From NCBI GenBank assembly GCA_945907245.1, contig CAMDTB010000025.1, forward strand, positions 1 to 45,226: a DNA stretch of 45,226 bases. Direction: 5' to 3'. Each line of letters starts with the position of its first letter. Position 1 is the first letter of the stretch. The DNA is from Rhizobium sp. Q54. GTDB lineage: Bacteria; Pseudomonadota; Alphaproteobacteria; SMXS01. The translations under genes were made by a program, and so were the position numbers. Under the pieces are notes generated by a model that was not told the origin of the DNA, ran no database searches, and worked only from the letters and a program-made list of their open reading frames with translations. This document shows positions 1-7,139 of this stretch, piece by piece.

Positions 1-398
1 TCAACGGCACTACCATCATCAAGGCCGACGGCTCGCTCATCGGCAACTGGTTCAACCGCATCGGCATGGGCGAGCGGGAACGCGTGGCGCTCGAGGACCC
101 GGAGTTCGAGAAGTGCTTCGAGGTCTACGGCACGGACCAGGTCGAGGCCCGCTACCTGCTGACACCTGGATTCATGCAGCGACTGATGGATCTGCGCGAA
201 AGCCTGGGCGACAGGATGCAGGCGGCGTTCAACGGCGACAGCTTCTACATCGTCGCCAACAACGGTCAGAACAAGTTCGAGGTGCAGGGCTATTCGGGCC
301 AGGCGGTCAACGTGCAGCTCGACAAGTTCATCGCCGATATCGGCATCCTGTTCCGCGTCATCGACACGCTGAACCTGGATTCGAAGACGCGGCTGTGA
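1..398 (+). CDS. DUF3137 family protein, C-terminal part (5' end outside window)
   Basis: The frame is open from the window edge (first full codon at base 3) to a TGA at 396-398, so only about 131 C-terminal residues are visible. The stretch around LEDPEFEKCFEVYGTDQVEAR, followed by a predicted alpha/beta region ending in an amphipathic helix, matches the C-terminal half of DUF3137 proteins. Members of that family are usually membrane-anchored, of unknown biochemical role, and often sit next to lemA; any lemA here would lie upstream of the window. No membrane segment is present in the visible part. The family call is from pattern recognition, and the function is unknown. Confidence 0.72.
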   Translation, partial: NGTTIIKADGSLIGNWFNRIGMGERERVALEDPEFEKCFEVYGTDQVEARYLLTPGFMQRLMDLRESLGDRMQAAFNGDSFYIVANNGQNKFEVQGYSGQAVNVQLDKFIADIGILFRVIDTLNLDSKTRL

Positions 399-463
399 TC
401 GGACATGAGATCGAGCGGCCGTCAGGCTCGCCCATGGGTTGCTTGTCGGATAGGGTAAACGTC

Positions 464-805
464 ATGAATCGCTTCCTGCCCAATTACGCCGTTGCCCTCT
501 ACGTCCTCGCCGCATGCGTCGCGTGCAGTCCTGCACTCGCCGCCGGGTCGCCAGACACCGCGTCCGGCCGGACATTGGCGAGCACCCGTTGCGGCGGCTG
601 CCATGCGGTAGACAGGACTGGCGAAAGCCCACTGGCCGAAGCGCCGCCGTTCCGCACGCTTGCGCGCAAGTATCCGCTGGAAAGCCTGGAGGAAGCGCTC
701 GCGGAGGGCATCTTCGCTGGCCATCCGGACATGCCGGACGATCCCTGGGAACCAGATGACATCCGGCGGCTGATCGCCTATCTGAAAGTCATCCAGGCAC
801 CCTAA
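464..805 (+). CDS. Small exported class I cytochrome c
   Basis: A protein of 113 residues with an N-terminal hydrophobic export signal (about residues 1-27). It carries one covalent haem site CGGCH (Cys43, Cys46, His47), and Met90 in a GHPDMPDD context is the likely sixth haem ligand. It should act as a soluble or membrane-tethered periplasmic electron carrier. The signal can be read two ways: a signal peptidase I site after ALAA, or a lipobox LAAC ending at Cys18, which would make it a lipoprotein. An in-frame ATG at 434 would add ten residues. I prefer 464 because the signal peptide begins there. No oxidase or dehydrogenase partner is adjacent. Confidence 0.85.
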   Translation: MNRFLPNYAVALYVLAACVACSPALAAGSPDTASGRTLASTRCGGCHAVDRTGESPLAEAPPFRTLARKYPLESLEEALAEGIFAGHPDMPDDPWEPDDIRRLIAYLKVIQAP

Positions 806-808
806 ATC

Positions 809-831
809 TGCCGGGTTGCACGGACCCGGCA
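809..831 (+). other. Stem-loop after the cytochrome c gene
   Basis: Perfect 8-bp arms TGCCGGGT / ACCCGGCA are separated by 7 bases and start 3 bases after the cytochrome stop codon. No U-tract follows (the next bases are CAGGGTGAAAATTT), so it is at best a weak or Rho-assisted terminator, or an mRNA 3'-end stabiliser. Confidence 0.45.
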
Positions 832-872
832 CAGGGTGAAAATTTCAGCCACGACGTGAAACAGGTGACGCC

Positions 873-1865
873 ATGAACCGCCGTAAACTGCCATTTTCCG
901 ATGTCGAGATCTCGCGCCTCGGCCTGGGCTGCATGAGCATGTCCGCCGCCTATGGCACGCCTGACGAAGGCCAGGCGGAAGTGACCCTGCGGCGCGCCGT
1001 CGAGATGGGCGTCACCTTCCTCGATACGTCCAACGTCTACGGCATGGGCCACAACGAGGAGCTGATCGGGCGCGTGCTTGGCCCGGTGCGCGACCAGGTG
1101 CAGATCGGCACCAAGTTCGGCTTCGTGCCGGGCGAAAAGGGCGCGCTGTCGGTGGACGGTCGCCCTGAAGTGGTCCGCGCCCGCTGCGAGGAAAGCCTCG
1201 AGCGCCTGGGCACCGACTACATCGACCTGTACTACGCCCACCGCGTCGACCCCAACGTGCCCGTCGAGCACACCGTCGACGTCATGGGCGCGCTGGTGAC
1301 CGCCGGCCTGGTGCGGGCCATCGGCCTGTGCGAGGTGAATTCGGAGACCCTGCGCCGCGCCCACCGCATCCACCCGATCTCGGCGGTGCAGTCCGAATAT
1401 TCGCTGTGGAACCGCGAGCCGGAGGGCGGGATCATCGACACCTGCCGCGAGCTGGGCATCGCATTCATCCCATTCAGCCCGCTCGGCCGCGGCATGCTCA
1501 CCGGCACGCTGAGCGAGACCACCCAGTTCCCCAAGGGCGACATGCGGTCGTTCCTGCCGCGCTTCAGCGAGGGCAATTTCGGGAAGAACCTGGCGCTGGT
1601 CACCCGCCTGCGACAGATCGCGCTGTCGAAGCACTGCACGCCGGCGCAACTGGCCCTCGCCTGGGTGATGGCCAAGGGCGACGACATCACCCCGATTCCC
1701 GGCACCAAGCGGGTCGAGATCCTTGAGGAGAACGTCGGTGCGCTCGACATCGTCATGGACAAGGACACCATGGACCAGCTCGAGACGCTGTTCCCGGTAG
1801 GCGCCGCCGTCGGCGAGCGCTATCCCAGCCAGATGAGCCGGCTGGCCCAGTCAGACAAGAGATGA
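873..1865 (+). CDS. Aldo/keto reductase
   Basis: A 330-residue TIM-barrel oxidoreductase of usual family length, expected to reduce carbonyls with NADPH in the cytoplasm. The catalytic tetrad is visible: Asp51 and Tyr56 (FLDTSNVYG), Lys81 (IGTKFGF) and His123 (YYAHRVDP). The N-terminal RLGLGCMSMS and the C-terminal TPIPGTKR (cofactor phosphate binding) are typical of the AKR11/AKR13-like bacterial group. The start is ATG 873 with a weak AGGTGA ribosome site. The stop overlaps the next gene's start (ATGA), so the two are probably co-translated. The substrate cannot be read from sequence. Confidence 0.93.
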   Translation: MNRRKLPFSDVEISRLGLGCMSMSAAYGTPDEGQAEVTLRRAVEMGVTFLDTSNVYGMGHNEELIGRVLGPVRDQVQIGTKFGFVPGEKGALSVDGRPEVVRARCEESLERLGTDYIDLYYAHRVDPNVPVEHTVDVMGALVTAGLVRAIGLCEVNSETLRRAHRIHPISAVQSEYSLWNREPEGGIIDTCRELGIAFIPFSPLGRGMLTGTLSETTQFPKGDMRSFLPRFSEGNFGKNLALVTRLRQIALSKHCTPAQLALAWVMAKGDDITPIPGTKRVEILEENVGALDIVMDKDTMDQLETLFPVGAAVGERYPSQMSRLAQSDKR

Positions 1866-2578
1866 GGATCGATCAGCTCCACGACGCCATGCGGCTCGCG
1901 CTGGAGAAGGCAGGCGGCAAGACGCCGTTCGCCATTACCGGCAACAGGCCGACGGGACGGCAGGCCGACGTCATCTTGCGCGCCGACGGCGTGGTCGCCG
2001 AAGTGCAGCTCTACCAGGAGACCCAGCTCGGCATCGAACAGTTCATGTCGGTGCTCTACGACACTTACAACCGTTGGCTGTTCACATACGAGACGCCGCT
2101 GGTGCGCGGGCGCGGCCAGATCGACACCGCCAATCTGCCGCGCGAAAGCGCCGACCAGCTGTTGCGCATCCTGATGCGCGGCATGGCGCCGGCGCTGGTG
2201 ACCGCCAACAAGCAGATCAAGCAGGGCAAGATCGACTTCGGCATGCGCACCGCCCGCGGCCTGCTCGCCTATGTGATGCCGCTGGGCGTGCCGATCGACC
2301 CGGCCATCGTGCTCCACGGCATCTCGCGGGTGTTCGCGTCCTCGCCGGAAGACTGGGACCACATCGACCACATCCTGCTCGCCACCTGCCGGGTCGACGA
2401 GATCGACCCAGACCACCGTCCGCCCTACTGGTCGGTCATCACCCGCGCCGGCCAGGAGCCGCTCCCCGAAGCGTTCGAGGACAGGCTGAAGGCCGCCTGG
2501 TTCGGCATCCTCAGCACACATTTCGGAAAAGACATCAAGCCGTCGGAAGCCGACGTCTTCACGGGCTTCGGCGCCTGA
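1862..2578 (+). CDS. Conserved-looking protein of unknown function, coupled to the aldo/keto reductase
   Basis: A protein of 238 residues with no signal peptide or membrane helix. I do not recognise a family. It has a mixed alpha/beta look: an acidic/aromatic N-terminal half with the segment VVAEVQLYQETQLGIEQFM, and a C-terminal half rich in His/Asp/Trp (EDWDHIDHILLATCR), which could bind metal but forms no motif I can name. The ATG overlaps the preceding TGA by sharing its A, which indicates translational coupling and suggests a shared pathway or a shared substrate with the reductase. Codon usage resembles that of the neighbours. The gene call is secure; the function is not. Confidence 0.75.
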   Translation: MRIDQLHDAMRLALEKAGGKTPFAITGNRPTGRQADVILRADGVVAEVQLYQETQLGIEQFMSVLYDTYNRWLFTYETPLVRGRGQIDTANLPRESADQLLRILMRGMAPALVTANKQIKQGKIDFGMRTARGLLAYVMPLGVPIDPAIVLHGISRVFASSPEDWDHIDHILLATCRVDEIDPDHRPPYWSVITRAGQEPLPEAFEDRLKAAWFGILSTHFGKDIKPSEADVFTGFGA

Positions 2579-2669
2579 CACCTGGCATCGCCGCGGGTTT
2601 GAAATCTGTAAGGGGATCGCGCGGCGCCAGGCGCTGTTCGCATCCGGCGCTTTGCTTTCGTAGGAGCGC

Positions 2670-2695
2670 GGAACACCCGGGGGCCGAAGGTCGTT
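2670..2695 (+). promoter_or_regulatory. EcfG-type (general stress response) promoter
   Basis: GGAAC (2670-2674), exactly 17 bases, then CGTT (2692-2695). This is an exact match to the consensus for the alphaproteobacterial general stress sigma factor EcfG, which is controlled by the PhyR-NepR partner switch. It lies 50 bases upstream of the PRC-barrel gene on the same strand, a normal promoter distance. The match and spacing are seen directly; use by EcfG is inferred. Confidence 0.72.
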
Positions 2696-2745
2696 TGTCT
2701 GGCAGCGCCGGCATCGTCGGCGCGCATCTCCAACAGGAGCAGTCA

Positions 2746-3138
2746 ATGAACAGAATGGCAATTAAAGCCGGCGCAGCACTGCTCGCCGCATCTGTCGCTA
2801 CGGGCGGCGCTCATGCACAGGGCGCGCCCCAGAACGTGCAGCTGGTCAGGGTGGACGTAACCACGCTGGCGTCGGGCTATCGGGCCTCCAAGGTCATCGG
2901 CAGTGACGTGGTGAATGACGTCGACGACAAGATCGGCGCCATAGACGATCTGCTTGTGAGCCCCGATGGCAAAAGGCCTTTCGCCGTATTGTCAGTCGGC
3001 GGCTTCCTCGGGATGGGCACCCGTTACGTCGTAGTGCCCTACGAATCCCTCGTTTTTGGCAAGGACAAGATCATCCTTCCGGGCGGTTCCGTGGACGGTT
3101 TGAAGACCCTGCCGGAATTCCAATACGCGACCGATTGA
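2746..3138 (+). CDS. Exported PRC-barrel domain protein
   Basis: A protein of 130 residues with a cleavable signal peptide (about 1-24, ending GGAHA/Q). One PRC-barrel domain follows at about residues 43-115, recognised from GSDVVNDVDDKIGAIDDLLV and VVVPYESL. Periplasmic PRC-barrel proteins are common in Alphaproteobacteria and frequently belong to the general stress regulon, although their molecular function is poorly defined. The start ATG 2746 has a clear AGGAG site upstream. A consensus EcfG promoter lies just ahead, and a large stem-loop follows the stop, so this looks like a monocistronic stress-induced gene. Confidence 0.88.
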   Translation: MNRMAIKAGAALLAASVATGGAHAQGAPQNVQLVRVDVTTLASGYRASKVIGSDVVNDVDDKIGAIDDLLVSPDGKRPFAVLSVGGFLGMGTRYVVVPYESLVFGKDKIILPGGSVDGLKTLPEFQYATD

Positions 3139-3160
3139 TCGCCGGGTAACGCGGTGAGTA

Positions 3161-3204
3161 GGAGCGCGGTTTGGCCGAGGGGGGCCTAAACCGCGCCGCG
3201 CTCC
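3161..3204 (+). other. Large GC-rich stem-loop downstream of the PRC-barrel gene
   Basis: The outer arms GGAGCGCGG (3161-3169) and CCGCGCTCC (3196-3204) pair perfectly. Inner segments TTTGGCC and GGCCTAAA also pair, with one bulged base. It begins 22 bases after the stop codon and has no U-tract, so it is a possible Rho-assisted terminator or 3'-end stabiliser. Confidence 0.5.
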
Positions 3205-3314
3205 ACTACACCAATGCGCTTAGTGCACGTTCATTAAGACCGTCGCAGTGCGCTGGAGCAATGGAGCATGGGAAATACCCCGGCTGATCTCCAGTCGACG
3301 CCAGGGAGACTCAC

Positions 3315-3614
3315 GTGGCACCGAAACCAAAATCTCAGGATGGCGGAGCAGCCGGCAAGCAGCCGGCAGCGCCGCAGAATTCAGCCGGCTCGAGCGACGC
3401 CGACGAACAGGCCAGCCGTGGCCGGAGCGAGTATGGGCAGGTCGGAGGCACGCGGGAGACCGCTGCCGACGAGGGCGGATACAGCCGGGATGGCAGGCAG
3501 GGTGGCTTTGGCGAGAACAAACCGGAGGCGCCGGCCGCGAGACGTCAGGATGCGCCCGGCATGAACCTGGGACGACGCAGCGGAACCCGGGACACGGGAC
3601 CCGACAGGAAGTAG
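3315..3614 (+). CDS. Small hydrophilic, probably disordered protein
   Basis: A protein of 99 residues starting at GTG 3315, preceded by GGGAG. It is almost devoid of large hydrophobics and rich in Gly, Ala, Asp, Glu, Arg, Gln and Pro, with no membrane segment and no known motif. This composition suggests an intrinsically disordered protein, as in many small stress-associated proteins. Its position after the stress-type PRC-barrel gene is suggestive, but I see no EcfG promoter of its own. A second, out-of-frame reading covers part of the region, so reality as a gene is moderately likely rather than certain. Confidence 0.5.
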   Translation: MAPKPKSQDGGAAGKQPAAPQNSAGSSDADEQASRGRSEYGQVGGTRETAADEGGYSRDGRQGGFGENKPEAPAARRQDAPGMNLGRRSGTRDTGPDRK

Positions 3615-3668
3615 CTGCCGCACCTTACGTGCCGCGAGCGTCACGGCCGAAAGTGAAGCCGGAATCGC

Positions 3669-4094
<426 letters not shown>

Positions 4095-4099
4095 GGCGC

Positions 4100-4531
4100 C
4101 TACAGCGCGGCGGCCGCGGCCAGCGCCTGGGACATGCCGGTGTAGGAGCCTTCCAGCATCCTGGCGACCGCGTCCGGGTCGGCGCCGGGGACGGCTTCGA
4201 ACTCACCGGTCCAATTCAGCCGGCAGCCGCCCGGCCGGTCACTCACCACCACCATGCCCTTGTACTGAGCCATGCCGATCGGCTGGCCCGCGACCAGCGT
4301 GTAGACCTGGGTGCGGGTGCCGTGGTCCAGCGTGTCGAGCCGCTCGGCCATCTGGCCGATGCCGGGCAGGTTCAGATGCCGGGTCATGCCGACACCCGGG
4401 CCGCCGGTGATCTCGATGGTGCGCGCGGGGTCCGTGCCGGTCCAGTTCAGGAATCCGGCGAAATCGGCCAGCACGGCCCAGACCCTGTCCGCCGGCACCG
4501 GCAAATCCTGTTCGACGTTCACGGTTCCCAT
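4100..4531 (-). CDS. SRPBCC family protein (polyketide cyclase/START-like fold)
   Basis: A protein of 143 residues. The N-terminal strand-helix VPADRVWAVLADFAGFLNW and the later CRLNWTGEFEAV strand are typical of SRPBCC (Bet v 1-like) proteins, which hold hydrophobic ligands in a deep cavity. I chose the ATG at 4531 because a GGGGAGAGG ribosome site precedes it; longer in-frame readings run through a terminator hairpin. The role is unknown: the family includes cyclases, ligand carriers and CoxG-like proteins. Confidence 0.82.
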   Translation of the reverse strand: MGTVNVEQDLPVPADRVWAVLADFAGFLNWTGTDPARTIEITGGPGVGMTRHLNLPGIGQMAERLDTLDHGTRTQVYTLVAGQPIGMAQYKGMVVVSDRPGGCRLNWTGEFEAVPGADPDAVARMLEGSYTGMSQALAAAAAL

Positions 4532-4543
4532 CTGCCTCTCCCC

Positions 4544-4581
4544 AAAAATGGCTGCGCCGCGGACGACCGTCCGCGGCGCAG
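4544..4581 (-). terminator. Rho-independent terminator of the VOC gene cluster (leftward)
   Basis: Perfect 13-bp GC-rich arms (4552-4564 and 4569-4581) close on a 4-base loop. On the minus strand they are followed by CC and a run ATTTTT (A-run at 4544-4548 on the plus strand). It lies between the last VOC gene and the SRPBCC gene, ending the former transcript. The SRPBCC gene must then have its own start signal nearby or depend on read-through. Confidence 0.82.
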
Positions 4582-4614
4582 GAACCATAACACTCGCCGG
4601 TGACGCGGCGAAAG

Positions 4615-5148
4615 CTACCGGATGTCGACGAGCCAGTGGTCGCCGGGCTTCCACAGCTCATGCGCCCGCTTCAGCGACGTCCAGCGCTCCCGCATCTTGG
4701 GCGGCGGATCGCCATGGAGCTCGGTGAAGCAGCCATTGACCGAGCGCGTGTCGAAATAGGCCGCATCCACATGGTCGGCATGCAGACGGGTGGCGCATTC
4801 GAAGCCCATGTCCTGGAGGCGCTTGAACTCGCCCTCGAAGTCGTTGGCCAGGAAGGCGACATGATGGAAGCCCTCCTCGCCCTTCTTGTACATGTCGCGG
4901 TAGATCGACGGCTTGTCGTCATGCTGCTGGATGAACTGGATCATGATGTCGCCGAGGTAACCGAACGCATAGGACACGTCGGCCTCGATATCCTGGCCGC
5001 GATACTCAAAACTATCGGTCTTGTGGTGCGCCGCGATGCGGAACGGGCCGGCGCCGTAGAGCTCGCTCCACTTCTTCGCGTGCGCCTCGACGTCGTTGAC
5101 GAAATAGGCCTGCTGGAACATCGGGTAACCGTTGCGTGGGTCAGCCAT
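4615..5148 (-). CDS. VOC (glyoxalase-fold) family protein, paralogue 1
   Basis: A protein of 177 residues with the vicinal-oxygen-chelate fold. The N-terminal QQAYFVNDVEAHAKKWSEL resembles methylmalonyl-CoA epimerase/glyoxalase_4 domains, and GFHHVAFLANDFEGEF is the second-module strand carrying a potential metal-ligand His. VOC enzymes act on CoA thioesters, catechols or ketosteroid-like ring-cleavage intermediates; the substrate here is unknown. It lies 9 bases downstream of a close paralogue and is the last gene of a leftward cluster with two hotdog-fold genes. Confidence 0.85.
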   Translation of the reverse strand: MADPRNGYPMFQQAYFVNDVEAHAKKWSELYGAGPFRIAAHHKTDSFEYRGQDIEADVSYAFGYLGDIMIQFIQQHDDKPSIYRDMYKKGEEGFHHVAFLANDFEGEFKRLQDMGFECATRLHADHVDAAYFDTRSVNGCFTELHGDPPPKMRERWTSLKRAHELWKPGDHWLVDIR

Positions 5149-5157
5149 GATCGTCTC

Positions 5158-5685
5158 CTAAAGGGTCAGGAACGGGCTGTCGCCCGGACGCCAGAGCTCG
5201 TGCGCGCGGTGCATCGCCATCCAACGGCCCATCAGGTGCGGCGGATCACCATGCAGTTCGGTGAAGCCGCCATTGACCGAGCGGGTATCGAAATAGCAGG
5301 CATCGACCTCGTCGGCGTAGAGCCGGCAGGCGCTTTCGAAGCCCATGTCCTGCCAACGCTTGAACTCGCCCTCGAAGTCGTGGACCAGCGTGGCGACGTG
5401 ATGGAAGCCTTCCTCGCCCTTCTTGTACATGTCGCGGTAGATCGACGGCTTGTCGTCATGCTGCTGGATGAACTGGATCATCATGTTGCCGAGATACCCG
5501 AACGCGTACGACACGTCGGCCTCGGTGTCGGTCCCGCGGTATTCGAACTTCACGGTCTTGTGGTGCGGCACCATGCGGAAGGGACCGGCCCCGAACAGCC
5601 GGCTCCACTTCACGATCGACTCTTCCAGGTCGTTGACCAGATAGGCCTCCTGGAACAGCGGATAGGATTTGCGGAAATCGACCAT
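5158..5685 (-). CDS. VOC (glyoxalase-fold) family protein, paralogue 2
   Basis: A protein of 175 residues, clearly homologous along its full length to the downstream VOC gene, including a run of about 30 identical residues around HDDKPSIYRDMYKKGEEGFH. The start at 5685 (MVDFRKSYPLFQ) is chosen because GGGAG precedes it and it aligns with the paralogue's N-terminus; the longer reading from 5727 has no such support. Each copy could form half of a heterodimer or act on a related substrate. The cluster context suggests CoA-thioester or ring-cleavage chemistry. Confidence 0.86.
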   Translation of the reverse strand: MVDFRKSYPLFQEAYLVNDLEESIVKWSRLFGAGPFRMVPHHKTVKFEYRGTDTEADVSYAFGYLGNMMIQFIQQHDDKPSIYRDMYKKGEEGFHHVATLVHDFEGEFKRWQDMGFESACRLYADEVDACYFDTRSVNGGFTELHGDPPHLMGRWMAMHRAHELWRPGDSPFLTL

Positions 5686-5718
5686 GACGTCTCCCTCGTT
5701 TTGTCGGTGCCCGGAGTC

Positions 5719-5738
5719 TTGCGGCAAAACCGCCGCAA
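5719..5738 (-). other. Short stem-loop between hotdog and VOC genes
   Basis: The arms TTGCGGC (5719-5725) and GCCGCAA (5732-5738) have a 6-base loop. The stem-loop lies in the 84-base gap between the MaoC-like gene and the upstream VOC gene. There is no U-tract downstream on the minus strand. It may attenuate read-through or separate two transcription units. Confidence 0.35.
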
Positions 5739-5769
5739 AGGGAAGAGGAGAACATGCATGGATGAATTT

Positions 5770-6183
5770 TTACATGGTTCCGGGCAGCTCCACGGTCGCC
5801 GTGCCCTTGAGCGGCGGCTCGGTATCGGGACGCTCCAGCCAGATGTCGCAGTCGGCAACGCGCTTGCCCGCTTCCTCGCGCACGGCGGTCACCACGCCCT
5901 TGGCGGTGATGTGGTCGCCGTCCAGCACCGCCATCGGGAAGGTCATGACCAGCCGCCGGATCGATCCGGGCCCGGCCCACTCGTGCAGCATGTTCACCAT
6001 GTAGCTCAGACCCAGCGGGCCCTGGTTGATGGTGTGCTCGCCGAAACCGAGCGCCGCCACCGAATTGCGGTCCCAGTGCACCGGGTTCGGGTCGCGGAGG
6101 ATGGCGGCCATGGTGCGCATACGCTCGGGCCGCACGCTTTCCATCACCCAGTCGGGAATCATGTCTCCTGCCTTGACCGTCAC
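5770..6183 (-). CDS. MaoC-like (R)-hydratase subunit, catalytic hotdog domain
   Basis: A protein of 137 residues. The segment ILRDPNPVHWD provides the Asp-x4-His pair typical of the hydratase-2/MaoC active site, and GEHTINQGPLGLSYM follows as the hotdog helix. Such proteins hydrate trans-2-enoyl-CoA. It is a single hotdog, as in two-subunit enoyl-CoA hydratases. Its start overlaps by 4 bases the stop of the upstream gene, which encodes a second hotdog without the catalytic pair, so the two probably form a heteromer. Confidence 0.84.
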   Translation of the reverse strand: MTVKAGDMIPDWVMESVRPERMRTMAAILRDPNPVHWDRNSVAALGFGEHTINQGPLGLSYMVNMLHEWAGPGSIRRLVMTFPMAVLDGDHITAKGVVTAVREEAGKRVADCDIWLERPDTEPPLKGTATVELPGTM

Positions 6184-6638
6184 AGCACGCCCCTCCGGTA
6201 ATGCCAGGTGATCGTGGTTCGCGCCGCCAGCGTCCCGTCCGGCTGTGCCACCTCGAACTGGAACTGGATGCGATCATAGATTCGCTCGTTTCGGGAGGTC
6301 CGCCGGTCCGCCGAGACAATCTTGCCGGAGATGCTGTAGGGCACATCCTCCTTCAGCGGGACGAACATCTCCCAATCATAGCTCTCGATCCCGATCGAGA
6401 AGTCGGACTCGGCCTGCCCAAGGGCGAACATCTCGCCGATGGTGGTCTTGCTGCCCAGGATCGGCATATGGAACAGCACCACCGGATGCACCATGCCGCC
6501 GGGCAACAGCTCGGCGCCGGTGCACTCAGTGAGCAGGAAATTCTCCCAGTGCTCGACAGTATAGATGCCGCCGGGAAACGTGTGCCCGACGATTGCCCGG
6601 ATCTCCGCCTCGGGCGGAACCGGCCTCGCTGCTGTCAT
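6180..6638 (-). CDS. FAS1-like/MaoC_dehydrat_N hotdog protein, probably the non-catalytic partner
   Basis: A protein of 152 residues. VGHTFPGGIYTVEHWENFLL and WEMFVPLKEDVPYSISGKIV, followed by a long strand DRIQFQFEVAQPDG, match the N-terminal (FAS1-like) hotdog of MaoC-type dehydratases. The Asp-x4-His active-site pair is not evident. It is the first gene of a leftward cluster: the 4-base overlap with the catalytic MaoC gene indicates coupled translation and a split, two-subunit hydratase. A TTGACC-like -35 and a palindrome sit just upstream. Confidence 0.78.
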   Translation of the reverse strand: MTAARPVPPEAEIRAIVGHTFPGGIYTVEHWENFLLTECTGAELLPGGMVHPVVLFHMPILGSKTTIGEMFALGQAESDFSIGIESYDWEMFVPLKEDVPYSISGKIVSADRRTSRNERIYDRIQFQFEVAQPDGTLAARTTITWHYRRGVL

Positions 6639-6660
6639 GGTCTACCCCCGTTTGAGACAG

Positions 6661-6695
6661 CGCTTACGTTAAGCGTGCGACGGCGGTTCGGTCAA
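6661..6695 (-). promoter_or_regulatory. Candidate promoter and palindromic operator for the hotdog/VOC cluster
   Basis: A perfect palindrome CGCTTA-CGT-TAAGCG (6661-6675) starts 22 bases before the first gene of the leftward cluster. On the minus strand a TTGACC -35-like hexamer (6690-6695) is placed so that its -10 region, 17-18 bases on, falls inside the palindrome. A repressor site over a core promoter is the simplest reading, and TetR-family regulators often use such sites for acyl-CoA catabolic genes. No regulator gene is in the window. Confidence 0.45.
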
Positions 6696-6775
6696 ACCCA
6701 CAAAAAGTGCAGGCTTGCCGATTTCATTGCGCCGGGAACCGGGCTAGGCTGTGCCGAACGGACGGGGAGGTTCGC

Positions 6776-7126
6776 ATGGCGATGACGGTGGAACGGAACT
6801 GCTTTTCGGGACTCGAAGGGGTCTACGACCAGCTCAAGGCGCGCAGGCTGTGGCCGCTGACGTCGGTGCACGAGAAGGCGCTGCAGCGCGAGGCGCCGCA
6901 CTGGCACCCCTACAACAACCACGTGTTCCTGCTGGAAGGCACGGCCAGCTTCTTCGACGAGGATGCGGGCATACGCTACGACCTGAAGGGCGGCGACCTG
7001 TGCATCGTCCCGGCGAAGACCCTTCACGCGGCCGCCTCGGACGGGCCGATGGTGCTGATGGTATGCTTCGACGAGCCCACGCCCATGTCGAAGATCAAGG
7101 CCAATCCGGTCGAAGAACCGCGCTAG
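6776..7126 (+). CDS. Small cupin-domain protein
   Basis: A 116-residue single cupin barrel. HWHPYNNHVFLLEGTASFF gives the first metal-binding motif (two His plus polar residues), and KGGDLCIVPAKTLHA gives the second motif with its His. Metal-binding cupins range from dioxygenases to sugar or amino-acid-derived ligand sensors, and nothing here narrows the choice. ATG 6776 is selected because GGGGAGG precedes it at ideal spacing. It is divergent from the hotdog/VOC cluster and shares that intergenic region. Confidence 0.83.
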   Translation: MAMTVERNCFSGLEGVYDQLKARRLWPLTSVHEKALQREAPHWHPYNNHVFLLEGTASFFDEDAGIRYDLKGGDLCIVPAKTLHAAASDGPMVLMVCFDEPTPMSKIKANPVEEPR

Positions 7127-7139
7127 CCCGAGAAGCGCA

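Noticed and set aside
2661-3170. Shared TAGGAGCGCGG 11-mer at about 2661 and 3159
   Set aside because: It is short and GC-rich; one copy is part of a stem-loop and the other precedes a promoter, so coincidence is more likely than a repeat.
6725-6752. GGAAC upstream of the cupin gene as a second EcfG promoter
   Set aside because: Seventeen bases after GGAAC the sequence is AACG, not CGTT.
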